Below, piece after piece: positions 1 through 8,896 of a stretch of DNA of 64,000 nt (positions within the stretch are counted from its first letter, which is position 1; every line of letters begins with the position of its first letter). The notes beneath the pieces were generated by a model. The model was not told where the DNA came from. It saw only the letters and a list, made by a program, of their open reading frames with translations, and made no database searches. The position numbers and the translations under genes were made by a program. Source of the DNA: an uncultured Clostridia bacterium (GTDB lineage: Bacteria > Bacillota > Clostridia > Christensenellales > UBA1242); NCBI GenBank assembly GCA_934793215.1, contig CAKVOP010000001.1, forward strand, positions 62,001-126,000, written 5' to 3'.

Positions 1-372
1 TTCCCTTTCACAATTGACGATAAAACTGATTTTGCTGAAAGCGATGTTATCTCGGCGAGCATCATTATGAGTGATGTCGATGTTGTGGTTAAGAAAGGAA
101 GAGATTTATTCTTTGATGCAAAAGTTAAGGTGACCATCAATGGTTGCAAAACTGCTGTTAGCGGGGTAATAACACAAGTTACAACGGGTGAAGAGTACAC
201 CGAAAAAGATTATGCTATGGAAGTTGTTTTTGCTAAAGCCGGAGACGAGGCTTGGGATATAGCCAAAAGAGCAAAAGTAAAAGAAGCCCAACTTTTATCG
301 CAAAATGAAAATGTGATTTTCCCACTCGCAGAAGACACTTCACTTGTACTTTTCTATCAAAAAGTTCAATAA
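1..372 (+). CDS. SipL-like spore morphogenesis protein (SPOCS/DUF3794 plus LysM), 3' end only
   Basis: The reading frame is open from base 1, so only the last 123 residues are present and the start lies upstream. The visible part begins inside a SPOCS (DUF3794) domain, with the family-like stretch SDVDVVVKKGRDLFFDAKVKV. It ends in a LysM-type module (residues FAKAGDEAWDIAKRAKV, then a PLAEDTSLVLFYQ ending). This arrangement is that of SipL and related clostridial SPOCS-LysM proteins. SipL binds the coat ATPase SpoIVA at the forespore surface, and a spoIVA gene lies in this window at 58383. The SipL identity is inferred, because several SPOCS paralogues exist in clostridia and the N-terminal part is not visible. 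Confidence 0.75.
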   Translation, partial: FPFTIDDKTDFAESDVISASIIMSDVDVVVKKGRDLFFDAKVKVTINGCKTAVSGVITQVTTGEEYTEKDYAMEVVFAKAGDEAWDIAKRAKVKEAQLLSQNENVIFPLAEDTSLVLFYQKVQ

Positions 373-464
373 CGCGTTTTTCTTAAAACAAGATTTCGAA
401 AAGTATTTAGCACTATTGGGTGAGAATAAAATATGTGAAACAATAAATAAAGTCAAAAAAACAC

Positions 465-493
465 AAAAAATGCTCTAAAATGGGCATTTTTTT
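465..493 (+). terminator. Rho-independent terminator after the SipL-like gene
   Basis: An A-rich arm ending in ATGC pairs with GCAT followed by a run of seven T. The stem is short. It separates the SipL-like gene from spoIIR. Confidence 0.6.
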
Positions 494-542
494 GTGCAAA
501 AACATACTTTTTTAGTCAATTATTTAGCAAGAGGTTGAATTT

Positions 543-1079
543 ATGAAATATGTGCTTGGATTTTTCAGTGTGCTTGCGGTCGTTTTAGTCTTTGTGTTAT
601 GTCCTTTTAAGTCTGTTGAAACAAAAGAAATTGAGTATTTAAGAATACATATCCGTGCCGATTCAAATAGCGTTCAAGACCAAAATGTTAAGTATAAAGT
701 AAAAGATGCCGTGGTTGATGCTTTGGTTCCATACTTGAGTGAAATCAAGACTTTTGAAGAGGCTAAAAGTTTTATAGGAAACAACTATGATATGATTGAA
801 AGCGTGGCTGATGGTGTCCTTGCAAGAGAAGGGTTCTCTTACACTTCTTCCGCCCAACTTAAAAGAGAGCATTTCCCAACCAGAGTATATGACAATTTGA
901 CGCTTCAAGAGGGGGAGTATGATGCCCTTATCTTAAACCTTGGCTCTGGGCAAGGTGATAATTGGTGGTGCGTGGTTTTCCCAGCATTTTGTTTCACTTC
1001 TTCGACAAAATCTGGGCAAAACGAATATATTTCGGCAATTTGGGAGATAATTAAAAGTGTAATGAGGGAGGAAAAATGA
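543..1079 (+). CDS. spoIIR: Stage II sporulation protein R
   Basis: This 178-residue protein has an N-terminal hydrophobic segment (about residues 4-22) that serves as signal or anchor. The SpoIIR core follows, with YLRIHIRADSNSVQDQNVKYKVKD near residue 33 and an NWWCVVFP block near residue 138. In the known pathway SpoIIR is made in the forespore, is exported to the intermembrane space and activates the protease SpoIIGA, which processes pro-SigmaE. Both partners are encoded at 19387-20925. The ATG follows an AAGAGG ribosome site. The stop overlaps the sleB start by four bases, so spoIIR, sleB and ypeB form one operon, although the first acts at sporulation onset and the others in germination. 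Confidence 0.93.
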   Translation: MKYVLGFFSVLAVVLVFVLCPFKSVETKEIEYLRIHIRADSNSVQDQNVKYKVKDAVVDALVPYLSEIKTFEEAKSFIGNNYDMIESVADGVLAREGFSYTSSAQLKREHFPTRVYDNLTLQEGEYDALILNLGSGQGDNWWCVVFPAFCFTSSTKSGQNEYISAIWEIIKSVMREEK

Positions 1080-1777
1080 AAAAGAGATTTTATGCACTCG
1101 CACTTTTGGGGCTAACTGCCTCGCTTACTGTTGTTGGGCTTGGAACAAGTGCAAATGAGGCAATTTTGCCAAGTAGTGGGCAATATGTCGTGCAAGCAGC
1201 TACAACCACAGCACAAAACAAACAAATACAAACTAAACTAAAGAAGTGGGGCTACTATACAGGAGCGATTGACGGGATTTATGGTGCAAAAACCAAACGG
1301 GCTGTAAGATATTTTCAAAGTAAAAATGGTTTGACTGTAGACGGGATCGTCGGCAAGAAGACGGCGGCCGCAATGGGGATTAACCTAGGCACTACTTCGA
1401 CTACAAAAACAACATCAAATACCTCTTCTAGTGACCTTAACTTGCTTGCGAGATGTGTTTATGCCGAAGCAAGAGGGGAGCCTTATACTGGACAAGTTGC
1501 AATCGCGGCAGTTGTTTTAAATAGAGTCAAAAGTGCATCGTTTCCAAACACGATTTCAGGTGTTATTTATCAACCATGGGCATTCACTGCCGTCAACGAT
1601 GGACAAATAAATCTTACGCCAAATGACACCGCCTATAAAGCAGCACAAGATGCACTAAATGGTTGGGACCCTACATACGGTTGTATTTATTACTATAACC
1701 CAGCAACCGCCACAAGTTCATGGATATGGTCAAGAAAAATTGTATTAAAAATTGGAAAGCACAACTTTGCGGTGTAG
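1076..1777 (+). CDS. sleB: Spore cortex-lytic enzyme SleB
   Basis: The 233-residue protein starts with a Sec signal peptide (about residues 1-26). Residues 48-100 form a peptidoglycan-binding domain with KKWGYYTGAIDGIYGAKT. A short Thr/Ser linker leads to a Hydrolase_2 (SleB) domain from about residue 120, with the catalytic-glutamate motif ARCVYAEARGEP and the ending YYYNPATATSSW. SleB is a lytic transglycosylase that cuts muramic-lactam cortex peptidoglycan during germination. The gene overlaps spoIIR by ATGA and is followed ten bases later by ypeB, its usual partner, which stabilises SleB in the spore. Confidence 0.93.
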   Translation: MKKRFYALALLGLTASLTVVGLGTSANEAILPSSGQYVVQAATTTAQNKQIQTKLKKWGYYTGAIDGIYGAKTKRAVRYFQSKNGLTVDGIVGKKTAAAMGINLGTTSTTKTTSNTSSSDLNLLARCVYAEARGEPYTGQVAIAAVVLNRVKSASFPNTISGVIYQPWAFTAVNDGQINLTPNDTAYKAAQDALNGWDPTYGCIYYYNPATATSSWIWSRKIVLKIGKHNFAV

Positions 1778-1787
1778 GAGGGAAAGC

Positions 1788-3182
1788 ATGAAACAAAATT
1801 ATAACAAATCAAAGAGCATGCCTGTTGGCGAAAACAAGAAGAATAAAAAACAAAGCAAAAGGGCTATTATCTCGCTCGCTGTTGCGACAGCAGTTCTGGG
1901 TGCTACAACTTTGGGCTTTGGCATAGGATTTGCTGTGACCGACTCCAAGGCAATGTATTACGGCACAAAACTTGAAAACATTTATGAAAGCAACTTTTAC
2001 AGCCTTCTCGACAGTGTGAACAATCTTGAAAATAAGTTGTCAAAGACATTAGCGTCAAACACCTCTTCTTACCAAAGAAAAACGCTGTTGGAGGCAAGTC
2101 AAAACGCTAGTGAAGCCGAGATCGCGGTGGCTAGTCTTCCTTTGAGAAGCGCGGATAAAGAGGACACTATTAAACTTGTAAATCAGGTTGGAGGATACAC
2201 TCAAATTCTTGCGGACGACCTTGTCGATGGCAATATGAGCGAAAGCGAGCGTGAGACTTTGCAGGAAGTTCATTCAAGTGTACTAGCATTAAAAAAACAA
2301 CTTAATGATTTTGCGAGAAAGCTTGAAAACAATTATTCAATTCTTGATGCAAGTATGTCTATTGATGGTGACAACAATGTTTTTGCTCAAAACTTAACTG
2401 CACTCAAAGAGCAAAATGTTGAATACCCAACAATGATTTATGATGGTCCATTCTCCGACTCGGTTACAAATCAAGAAGTTAAAGGTCTAAAGGGAAGCGT
2501 CATAACAAAAGAAGAAGCGAAGGATAATCTTTTAAAAGTATTCAAAGATGCAGTATCCGCAGACTATGAAGGGGAGACGAACGGTAGATTTGAAACATAT
2601 AATTTTAGACTCAAAAACTCTCACGGAGAAATGTTGTTTGTTCAATCTACCAAAATTCAAGGCTATATCTTAACCGTTTCTGGTGCTGGGACAAATGGGG
2701 AAGCGTCTGTCGATAGAGCAGGAGCGAAAGAAATCGCACTTGCATTTGCTCGTGAAAATGGAATTGAGGGAGCAAGTGTTGTTTGGAGCGATAGCATTAA
2801 TAATGATATTTATTTTAATATTGCACCTTCTCAAAGTGGAATTGTCCTTTATCCAGACCTTGTAAAAGTCAAAGTAAACACGGTGAGAGGAACAATTGTA
2901 GGGTATGACGCTACATCGTATTTCACTAATCACAAAGCGCGCGTTTTAAGTAAGGGTATAGTTTCACAATCAACGGCAAAAGGGAAAGTTCCATCAACTT
3001 TTGAGGTGGTTTCTTCCCGTGTCGTACTTGCACCTCTTGACTATAATCGAGAAGTCGTTTGTGTGGAAGTCGAGGCTGAAAGTGAGGGGAGCACATACTA
3101 TTTTTACTTTAACGCCGAAAATGGCGACACAGAAAATGTGCTCAAAGTTATTGAAACCGACAATGGCAATTTGCTTATGTAA
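1788..3182 (+). CDS. ypeB: Germination protein YpeB
   Basis: The product has 464 residues from the ATG preceded by TAGGAGGG; an upstream in-frame start would overlap sleB and lacks such a site. After a basic N-terminus there is one membrane segment (about residues 28-48), then the YpeB helical region and C-terminal PepSY-type repeats. B. subtilis YpeB is of similar length. YpeB localises and protects SleB in the spore inner membrane, and sleB-ypeB pairs are conserved. The long intergenic region downstream ends in a bidirectional terminator. Confidence 0.92.
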   Translation: MKQNYNKSKSMPVGENKKNKKQSKRAIISLAVATAVLGATTLGFGIGFAVTDSKAMYYGTKLENIYESNFYSLLDSVNNLENKLSKTLASNTSSYQRKTLLEASQNASEAEIAVASLPLRSADKEDTIKLVNQVGGYTQILADDLVDGNMSESERETLQEVHSSVLALKKQLNDFARKLENNYSILDASMSIDGDNNVFAQNLTALKEQNVEYPTMIYDGPFSDSVTNQEVKGLKGSVITKEEAKDNLLKVFKDAVSADYEGETNGRFETYNFRLKNSHGEMLFVQSTKIQGYILTVSGAGTNGEASVDRAGAKEIALAFARENGIEGASVVWSDSINNDIYFNIAPSQSGIVLYPDLVKVKVNTVRGTIVGYDATSYFTNHKARVLSKGIVSQSTAKGKVPSTFEVVSSRVVLAPLDYNREVVCVEVEAESEGSTYYFYFNAENGDTENVLKVIETDNGNLLM

Positions 3183-3332
3183 AAGCTATTAATAAATATA
3201 TAATTCCCACAACAAATTTTTAGAAGTAAAATCAAATTTGAATAAAAATCAAGATAAATAAGCAATTCACCTTAAATTTTGTTGAATTTTGATAAAAATA
3301 TAAGAAATTACAATGTAAAGCAAATATATATC

Positions 3333-3366
3333 AAAAAAACCGCCTAAAAAACTAGGCAGTTTTTTT
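3333..3366. terminator. Bidirectional terminator between ypeB and spoVG
   Basis: The CYGCCTA / TAGGCAG stem is flanked by A-run and T-run on both strands, so it can end ypeB on the plus strand and spoVG on the minus strand. The 150 bases before it are AT-rich with no other signal seen. Confidence 0.8.
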
Positions 3367-3414
3367 GTGTTTGAAAAAAGTGCTTTTAATCAAAGTTGTT
3401 TGTAATTTTGGTTA

Positions 3415-3690
3415 TTATTCAGCGTCCCCGACAGGTTTTTCTGCAAGCGCCTTTTCATAAGCGGCAAGAACGGCAGCTTTGATTTCTTCTCTTGTTTCTG
3501 TAACGATTGGGTGAGCAATGTCAACATGCTCTTCTCCAACCTTTTTATTAGGCATAGAAATAAATAAGCCTTTTTGTCCTTCAATAACCTTAACATCTCT
3601 AACTACAAAGCAGTCATCGAATGTGATTGAGCAAATTGCTTTAAGTTTTGCTTCGTCTTTTAATCTTAATCTTACATCTGTTACTTTCAC
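3415..3690 (-). CDS. spoVG: SpoVG, septation and sporulation RNA-binding regulator
   Basis: The 91-residue protein begins MKVTDVRLRL and contains the SpoVG core: ICSITFDDCFVVRDVKVIEG and GLFISMPNKK. Family length is about 95-100. SpoVG is a small nucleic-acid-binding regulator affecting septation, sporulation and, in pathogens, virulence. The start codon is GTG at the right end, preceded on the minus strand by GGAAGG. The gene stands alone, convergent with ypeB. The acidic C-terminal tail is short (AEKPVGDAE). Confidence 0.93.
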   Translation of the reverse strand: MKVTDVRLRLKDEAKLKAICSITFDDCFVVRDVKVIEGQKGLFISMPNKKVGEEHVDIAHPIVTETREEIKAAVLAAYEKALAEKPVGDAE

Positions 3691-3837
3691 TAGTTTGTAC
3701 CTTCCTTTTTTAAATTAAGTTTTTAAACTTAATTAAATTTTACTCTATTTTATTAAAAAAAACAAATAATTTAACGCTCTTTTTGAAAAAACTGATAAAT
3801 TTTTGTCAGTAAACAGAAAGTTGTCATAAAAAAAGAT

Positions 3838-4563
3838 ATGAAGTTTGTATATAACGGCATTTGCGTGCATTACGAGACCTATGGCAAAAAAAGCGAAAAA
3901 GCAACGCTTCTTTTGCATGGGTGGGGCAGTAGTGGAAAAGTCTTTGACGGTTTGGTTGACGCTTTCTCGGGTGAGCGTTATTTTGTTGTGCCTGACTTTC
4001 CGCCTTTTGGAGAAAGCAAGTCACTTGTCTGTTCTTGGACGATTTTTTCATATGCAAGCATGGTCATGAGTTTATGTGAACATTTGGGCATAAAAGAAGT
4101 TGATGTATTGGGGCATTCTTTTGGCGGAAGAATTGCGATATTGCTTGCAGGTCTTGAATGTTCATTTGTGCAATCATGCATTTTGGTTGATAGTGCTGGC
4201 TTGAAACCCAAGTTTTCTATTAAATCACGATTAAAAATTATAAAATATAAAACTAAAAAGTTTTTGGGCAAAAATGTCGAAAACATGGGCTCGGCAGACT
4301 ATCAAGCCTTGCCCCCATGCATGCGTGGGGTCTTTGTAAATGTGGTTAACACATTTTTAGAGCCTTATTTATCTAAAATTCAATCACGAACGCTGATTGT
4401 TTGGGGACAAAATGATAAAGATACTCCTCTGTATATGGCAAAAAGATTTAAACGAAAAATTAAAAACTCCTCGCTTGTGGTTTTAAATGGTGGGCACTTT
4501 GTCTTCCTCGACTGCCCGCTAGCCTTTTATAAAGTTGTTAGAGAATTCTGGGAGGCAAAATGA
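3838..4563 (+). CDS. Alpha/beta-fold hydrolase upstream of the MurF-like gene
   Basis: The 241-residue protein has the alpha/beta hydrolase layout: oxyanion motif LLLHGWGSS (about residue 25), nucleophile elbow GHSFGGR (Ser near residue 94), an Asp in WGQNDKDTP and a His in NGGHFVF near residue 221. The substrate cannot be told from sequence. The next gene overlaps by four bases (ATGA), so it is translationally coupled to a membrane-anchored MurF-like ligase and then ddl, which suggests a cell-envelope role by association. No clear Shine-Dalgarno precedes the ATG. A weak TTGTCA / CATAAA promoter lies seven bases upstream, so the mRNA may be leaderless. Confidence 0.85.
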   Translation: MKFVYNGICVHYETYGKKSEKATLLLHGWGSSGKVFDGLVDAFSGERYFVVPDFPPFGESKSLVCSWTIFSYASMVMSLCEHLGIKEVDVLGHSFGGRIAILLAGLECSFVQSCILVDSAGLKPKFSIKSRLKIIKYKTKKFLGKNVENMGSADYQALPPCMRGVFVNVVNTFLEPYLSKIQSRTLIVWGQNDKDTPLYMAKRFKRKIKNSSLVVLNGGHFVFLDCPLAFYKVVREFWEAK

Positions 4564-5978
4564 TATATGTAAGTATGGTCTTATGTGCATGTGTGAGTAC
4601 GGCGTTTTCACTTATGTTTTTAAAAACTTATCAACTTTCGTCTTATAAAACGCGGACTTTTTTTAAAGAAATTTGTGCTTTAAATTTTTCAAGTGGAAAT
4701 AAAAACAAAATTGTCTTTACCAAACGAATTATTCGTTTTCTTATCACTCTGTTCTTATTAAATATGGGGATATTTTACCTTATAAACCGTTTCGTTTCGA
4801 ACGTATGGTTGCTTCTTCTCGATTATTTGATAGTGCTTGTAATGTGTCCGCTTATTATGATAGTTGCACACTTTGTAATATGTCCACTTGAAGAGTTTAT
4901 TAAGTGGTGCTACATTCAAAGGGCTCGAAAAAAACTCCTAAAGAAAAATGTTATAAAAATTGGGATAACAGGCTCGTATGGAAAAACTTCAACAAAAAAT
5001 ATTTTGACCGAACTGCTTGAAAAAGAATATAAAGTTTGCACCACCCCGTTAAGTTATAACACCGAAATGGGCATAACAAAAACTATTCTTGAATCTCTTG
5101 ACGACCATGATGTTTTCATAGCAGAAATGGGGGCTAGAAAAAAAGGCGACATTAAGATTTTGACAGACATTGTAAAACCAGATTATGGAATAATAACAAC
5201 TGTTGGCAAACAACATATAGAATCTTTTAAAACCCTTTCTGTAATTGAGGATACAAAGTTTGAACTTGCTGAAAATGTGTCGCATGACGGAGCAATGGTG
5301 TTTAATGGTGATAGTCCTTCTGGCGTGAGGCTATTTAAAAGATGTAAAACTAATAAATATTTGGTTTGCGACAAGCGAGGCTTTGCCTATGCTCAAAATG
5401 AAAAAATAACAAGTGAAGGTTGCGAGTTTGAACTTGTGCTTGACGGGCAAATTATAAAAATGAAAACGGCACTTCTCGGGAAGTGCAATATCGACAATAT
5501 TGTTTGTGCTTGTGCTATGGCAAGGCTTTTGGGTATAAGTGACGAAGATATGATTTCTGCAGTCAAAAAACTAAAACCAACAAGCCATAGACTTGAAATA
5601 ATTAAAAATGATTATTGCACAATTTTAGATGACTCTTATAACTCTAATCTTGTGGGTGCAAAAGAAGCACTTAATGTATTAAGCCATTTTGAGGGCCAAA
5701 AAATTGTAATCACTCCAGGATTCGTGGAAATGGGCGAGGCTGGCTCGATGTCTAACTTTGCACTGGGAGCAAGTGTAGCAGATGTGGCTGATTATATTGT
5801 TATAATGAATGAAATTAATAAGAATTATTTATTTTCTGGAGCAATAAGCCACAATTTTGATAAAAATAAAATATTTTTCTGCTCAACAAGAGAGAAACAA
5901 AAAGAAATAATAAATCTTATTTCAACAAAAGGCTGTGTCATTTTATTTGAAAACGACCTTCCAGATAATTTTAAATAG
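4560..5978 (+). CDS. Membrane-anchored MurF-like Mur ligase
   Basis: This 472-residue protein is a MurF-family ligase, which adds D-Ala-D-Ala to UDP-MurNAc-tripeptide. The P-loop GITGSYGKTST sits at residues 135-145, later than in soluble MurF. In front of it are three hydrophobic stretches (about 1-24, 57-78 and 82-112). Downstream are the Mur-ligase pieces GKCNIDNIVCACAMAR and ILDDSYNSN. It lies between a hydrolase and ddl, whose product supplies D-Ala-D-Ala, so the role fits MurF. No separate soluble murF is visible, so this may be the sole MurF or a paralogue working on membrane-linked or amidated substrates. Confidence 0.8.
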   Translation: MIYVSMVLCACVSTAFSLMFLKTYQLSSYKTRTFFKEICALNFSSGNKNKIVFTKRIIRFLITLFLLNMGIFYLINRFVSNVWLLLLDYLIVLVMCPLIMIVAHFVICPLEEFIKWCYIQRARKKLLKKNVIKIGITGSYGKTSTKNILTELLEKEYKVCTTPLSYNTEMGITKTILESLDDHDVFIAEMGARKKGDIKILTDIVKPDYGIITTVGKQHIESFKTLSVIEDTKFELAENVSHDGAMVFNGDSPSGVRLFKRCKTNKYLVCDKRGFAYAQNEKITSEGCEFELVLDGQIIKMKTALLGKCNIDNIVCACAMARLLGISDEDMISAVKKLKPTSHRLEIIKNDYCTILDDSYNSNLVGAKEALNVLSHFEGQKIVITPGFVEMGEAGSMSNFALGASVADVADYIVIMNEINKNYLFSGAISHNFDKNKIFFCSTREKQKEIINLISTKGCVILFENDLPDNFK

Positions 5979-5986
5979 GAGGAAAA

Positions 5987-7102
5987 ATGAAAACGATTTT
6001 GGTTATTTATGGTGGGCAAAGCGTGGAACACGATATCTCTGTCATCACCGCTTTGCAGGCAATGAAAAATGTTAAAGGATATGATATATTGCCATTGTAT
6101 ATAAAAACTGATGGTGTGATTGTTACAGCAGATAATTTAACAGATGGCAGGATTTATCTTAACTATAAAAAACTAGTAAAAAATGAAAGACAGGTTTTCT
6201 TCAGCCCCGGGCGAAATGAAATATTTTTGCTTAAAAAGAACAAGATTAAAGGTTTTATAAAACCTTATTGCGCCCTTCTATGTAATCATGGCCATGGTGG
6301 CGAAGATGGCTGTTTGCAAGGAATGCTTGAAATGTGCAATATTCCGTACTCCTCTTCCCAAGTTTTGTCGAGTGCTATCACAATGGATAAAGTTTTAACT
6401 AAAATGGTGCTTGAAAAAAAACATATCCTTACACCCGCATATGTACATTTTAACAAGTATGAATTTGTGCATTCAAAAGAGGAAGTTTTGTCTAAAATAA
6501 ATGACAAATTAGGCTTCCCTTGTATTGTAAAACCCGCAAATGGGGGTAGTAGTGTTGGTATTAGCATATGTGAAGATGAAAATATGCTGGAACAAGCAGT
6601 TCTAGAAGCACTCGAATTTGATGATAAGATTCTTGTTGAGAAATTTGTAGAAAATGCCAAAGAGTTTTCTTGTGCGGTAATAAAAAGTGGAAGCAAACTT
6701 TTTGCAAGCCGAATTTGGCAGGTTAAAAAAGGCAAATTTTTTACTTTCGAAGAAAAGTATTTGCGTGAAAGTGAAAAATTGCATGATGAAATTCCTAAAA
6801 AAATTGAAGAGAAAATTAAAGATTTGTCAAAAGACTGTTATGACGCTCTTGAATGTGGAGGCGTGGTAAGGGTAGATTTCCTTTATGAGGAGGAAACTAA
6901 AAAAATGTATGTGGGAGAAATTAATTCAATTCCTGGTTCTCTCGCATTTAACCTTTTCCCATATCCATTTTCTGACCTTATTGTTTGTTTAGTGGAAGAG
7001 GGAGTCGTCAAATCGCGAGAAAAAAGAGGCATAAAGTATGCTTTTTCTTCCTCTGCCATAAAAAAATATTTAGAATTTGGTGAAGCTAGAAGCAAGAAAT
7101 AA
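5987..7102 (+). CDS. ddl: D-alanine--D-alanine ligase
   Basis: The 371-residue ATP-grasp enzyme joins two D-alanines for MurF. It begins with the Ddl N-terminal motif VIYGGQSVEHDISVITALQ. A glycine-rich loop follows (CNHGHGGEDGCLQG), then the ATP-grasp block PCIVKPANGGSSVG. The metal-binding end is VRVDFLYEEETKKMYVGEIN followed by SIPGS. The omega-loop region reads FTFEEKYLR, the clostridial form. It has an AGGAGG ribosome site and sits eight bases after the MurF-like gene. A hairpin terminator overlaps its stop codon. Confidence 0.93.
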   Translation: MKTILVIYGGQSVEHDISVITALQAMKNVKGYDILPLYIKTDGVIVTADNLTDGRIYLNYKKLVKNERQVFFSPGRNEIFLLKKNKIKGFIKPYCALLCNHGHGGEDGCLQGMLEMCNIPYSSSQVLSSAITMDKVLTKMVLEKKHILTPAYVHFNKYEFVHSKEEVLSKINDKLGFPCIVKPANGGSSVGISICEDENMLEQAVLEALEFDDKILVEKFVENAKEFSCAVIKSGSKLFASRIWQVKKGKFFTFEEKYLRESEKLHDEIPKKIEEKIKDLSKDCYDALECGGVVRVDFLYEEETKKMYVGEINSIPGSLAFNLFPYPFSDLIVCLVEEGVVKSREKRGIKYAFSSSAIKKYLEFGEARSKK

Positions 7103-7124
7103 GGGACTTATTGTCCCTTTTTGT
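7101..7124 (+). terminator. Terminator overlapping the ddl stop codon
   Basis: The AGGGAC / GTCCCT stem has a five-base loop followed by TTTTTG. It starts within the TAA stop of ddl and separates the hydrolase-murF-ddl operon from murE. Confidence 0.85.
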
Positions 7125-7190
7125 TCTTTTTTAAACTGGCTTACTAAACATGGCAAGAGTTGAGTTATTATATGGGTGATAGGAGGCAAA

Positions 7191-8633
7191 ATGCTAGTAA
7201 AAGAACTGCTTGATGGAGTGGACTATGAAGGCGAACTGGAAGAAATAGAAATAAAAGATATAAAAATAGATAGTCGCACTATCGAAGAGGGGGATATTTT
7301 TATTGCACTGCATGGCAGGCAAGAAAGTGGTGAAAAGTTTATCAATGATGCATTAAAAAGAGGTGCTCGAATTGTTTTGAGTGAAGAAGAAAATAAAGAT
7401 AAAAGAGTCATAAAAGTTGCCTCTACAAGGTCAGCGTATGCACTTGTTTGTAAAAACTTTTTTGACAAAGCGTGTGACAATCTAAAGATCATTGCAATAA
7501 CTGGCACAAACGGGAAAACCACCACCGCCACTATCACGAAAGAGGTGCTTGGTTACGCTGGATTAAGAACGGCGGTCATAGGAACTCTGGGTGCGGGCGA
7601 AAAAGAGCTTCAAGATACTGGATTTACAACGCCAGACCCTTACGCGCTTCATAGAATTTTTAAGGAAATGTACTCGCAAGGTGTGGAATGCGTAGTTATG
7701 GAGGCATCGGCACATGCACTTGCACTTCATAAACTAGATGGAATAAAGTTTGAGATAGGGGTGCTTACGAATGTAACAGAAGATCATTTGGACTTCTTTG
7801 GGGATATGGGAACATACGCACAGGCAAAGTTTAAACTTTTTGAGCCTAACAAAATAAAACTTGGAATTGTTTGCTGTGATGATATTTATGGTCGCAAACT
7901 TTTTGCAAATGCCAAAGTGCCTATGGTAAGTTATGGCCTGGGCGAGGGAAACGATATAACCGCTTTTGATATAGAAAATAGAGGCTTGCAAACGCAATTT
8001 GTTTGCAAGGCACTTGGCAGGGAATTTAAAGTCACAAGTCCACTTATTGGAGATTATAATGTTGAAAATATGCTTGCTTGCGTCGGCAGTTGCATGGCAA
8101 TGGGGGTTCCAATCGAATTGATTCGACTAGGATTGTCTTGTATAAATCAAGTTGAGGGGAGATTTAATGTTATAACCATGGGTGGCGTAAAAATAGTAAT
8201 CGATTTTGCACATACGCCTGATGGACTTGAAAAAGTTTTGTTGTCAGCAAGAAAACTTACGGGGGGACATCTAAAAGTTTTATTTGGTTGTGGTGGTGAT
8301 AGAGACCGATTGAAGCGTCCTATCATGGGCAAGGTGGCCGAGGATTTTGCTGATGAGGTGTATTTAACAAGTGACAATCCGCGTTTCGAAAATCCGGAAG
8401 AAATTATGAAAGAGATAGCCTCTGGAATGAGCAAGCCTTGTAAAATGATTGCAAATCGTAAAGATGCAATTAGACAAATTTTGTCTTCCGCTCAAATTGG
8501 AGATACGATAGTTTTGGCGGGTAAAGGTGGTGAAAAATATCAAGATATAAATGGTGAAAAATTGCCATATAATGATTTTGATGAGGTATATCTTTTTTAT
8601 AGAAATAAAATAAAAGAAGTCGAAAACGAGTAA
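7191..8633 (+). CDS. murE: UDP-MurNAc-tripeptide synthetase (meso-DAP type MurE)
   Basis: The 480-residue Mur ligase attaches the third stem-peptide residue. The ATP motif is ITGTNGKTTTA (about residues 107-117). The substrate motif reads DNPRFENPEEI, the DNPR form typical of meso-diaminopimelate-adding enzymes, so the peptidoglycan is predicted to be DAP type. The ATG at 7191 follows AGGAGG five bases upstream; an in-frame GTG fifteen bases earlier would include that ribosome site and was not chosen. About 260 AT-rich bases with no gene separate it from mraY. Confidence 0.95.
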   Translation: MLVKELLDGVDYEGELEEIEIKDIKIDSRTIEEGDIFIALHGRQESGEKFINDALKRGARIVLSEEENKDKRVIKVASTRSAYALVCKNFFDKACDNLKIIAITGTNGKTTTATITKEVLGYAGLRTAVIGTLGAGEKELQDTGFTTPDPYALHRIFKEMYSQGVECVVMEASAHALALHKLDGIKFEIGVLTNVTEDHLDFFGDMGTYAQAKFKLFEPNKIKLGIVCCDDIYGRKLFANAKVPMVSYGLGEGNDITAFDIENRGLQTQFVCKALGREFKVTSPLIGDYNVENMLACVGSCMAMGVPIELIRLGLSCINQVEGRFNVITMGGVKIVIDFAHTPDGLEKVLLSARKLTGGHLKVLFGCGGDRDRLKRPIMGKVAEDFADEVYLTSDNPRFENPEEIMKEIASGMSKPCKMIANRKDAIRQILSSAQIGDTIVLAGKGGEKYQDINGEKLPYNDFDEVYLFYRNKIKEVENE

Positions 8634-8896
8634 AAATATTAATTTTAAAAATAAAATATAAAAAGAAAATTGTCGAGAGTCAATAATAAATAAAATTGTT
8701 TTTTCTAAAAAAATTATTTATAAAATGGCTAGAAGTGCCGAAAAATGGTGGAATCATAATTTCTGTCATTTTTTTATTAAATTTAAAATAGGTGTTTTTA
8801 TTTTGATTTTTAAAAGACTTTTTTGTTTTTATTTTAAATGCTTATTTTGAAAGAATTTTATTTATTTGCAAAGAATAAATTAAATGAGGAGAAATT

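Noticed and set aside
1076..1777. SleB considered as an endolysin for the phage operon
   Set aside because: It has a spore-type SleB domain, is followed by ypeB and lies 44 kb away.
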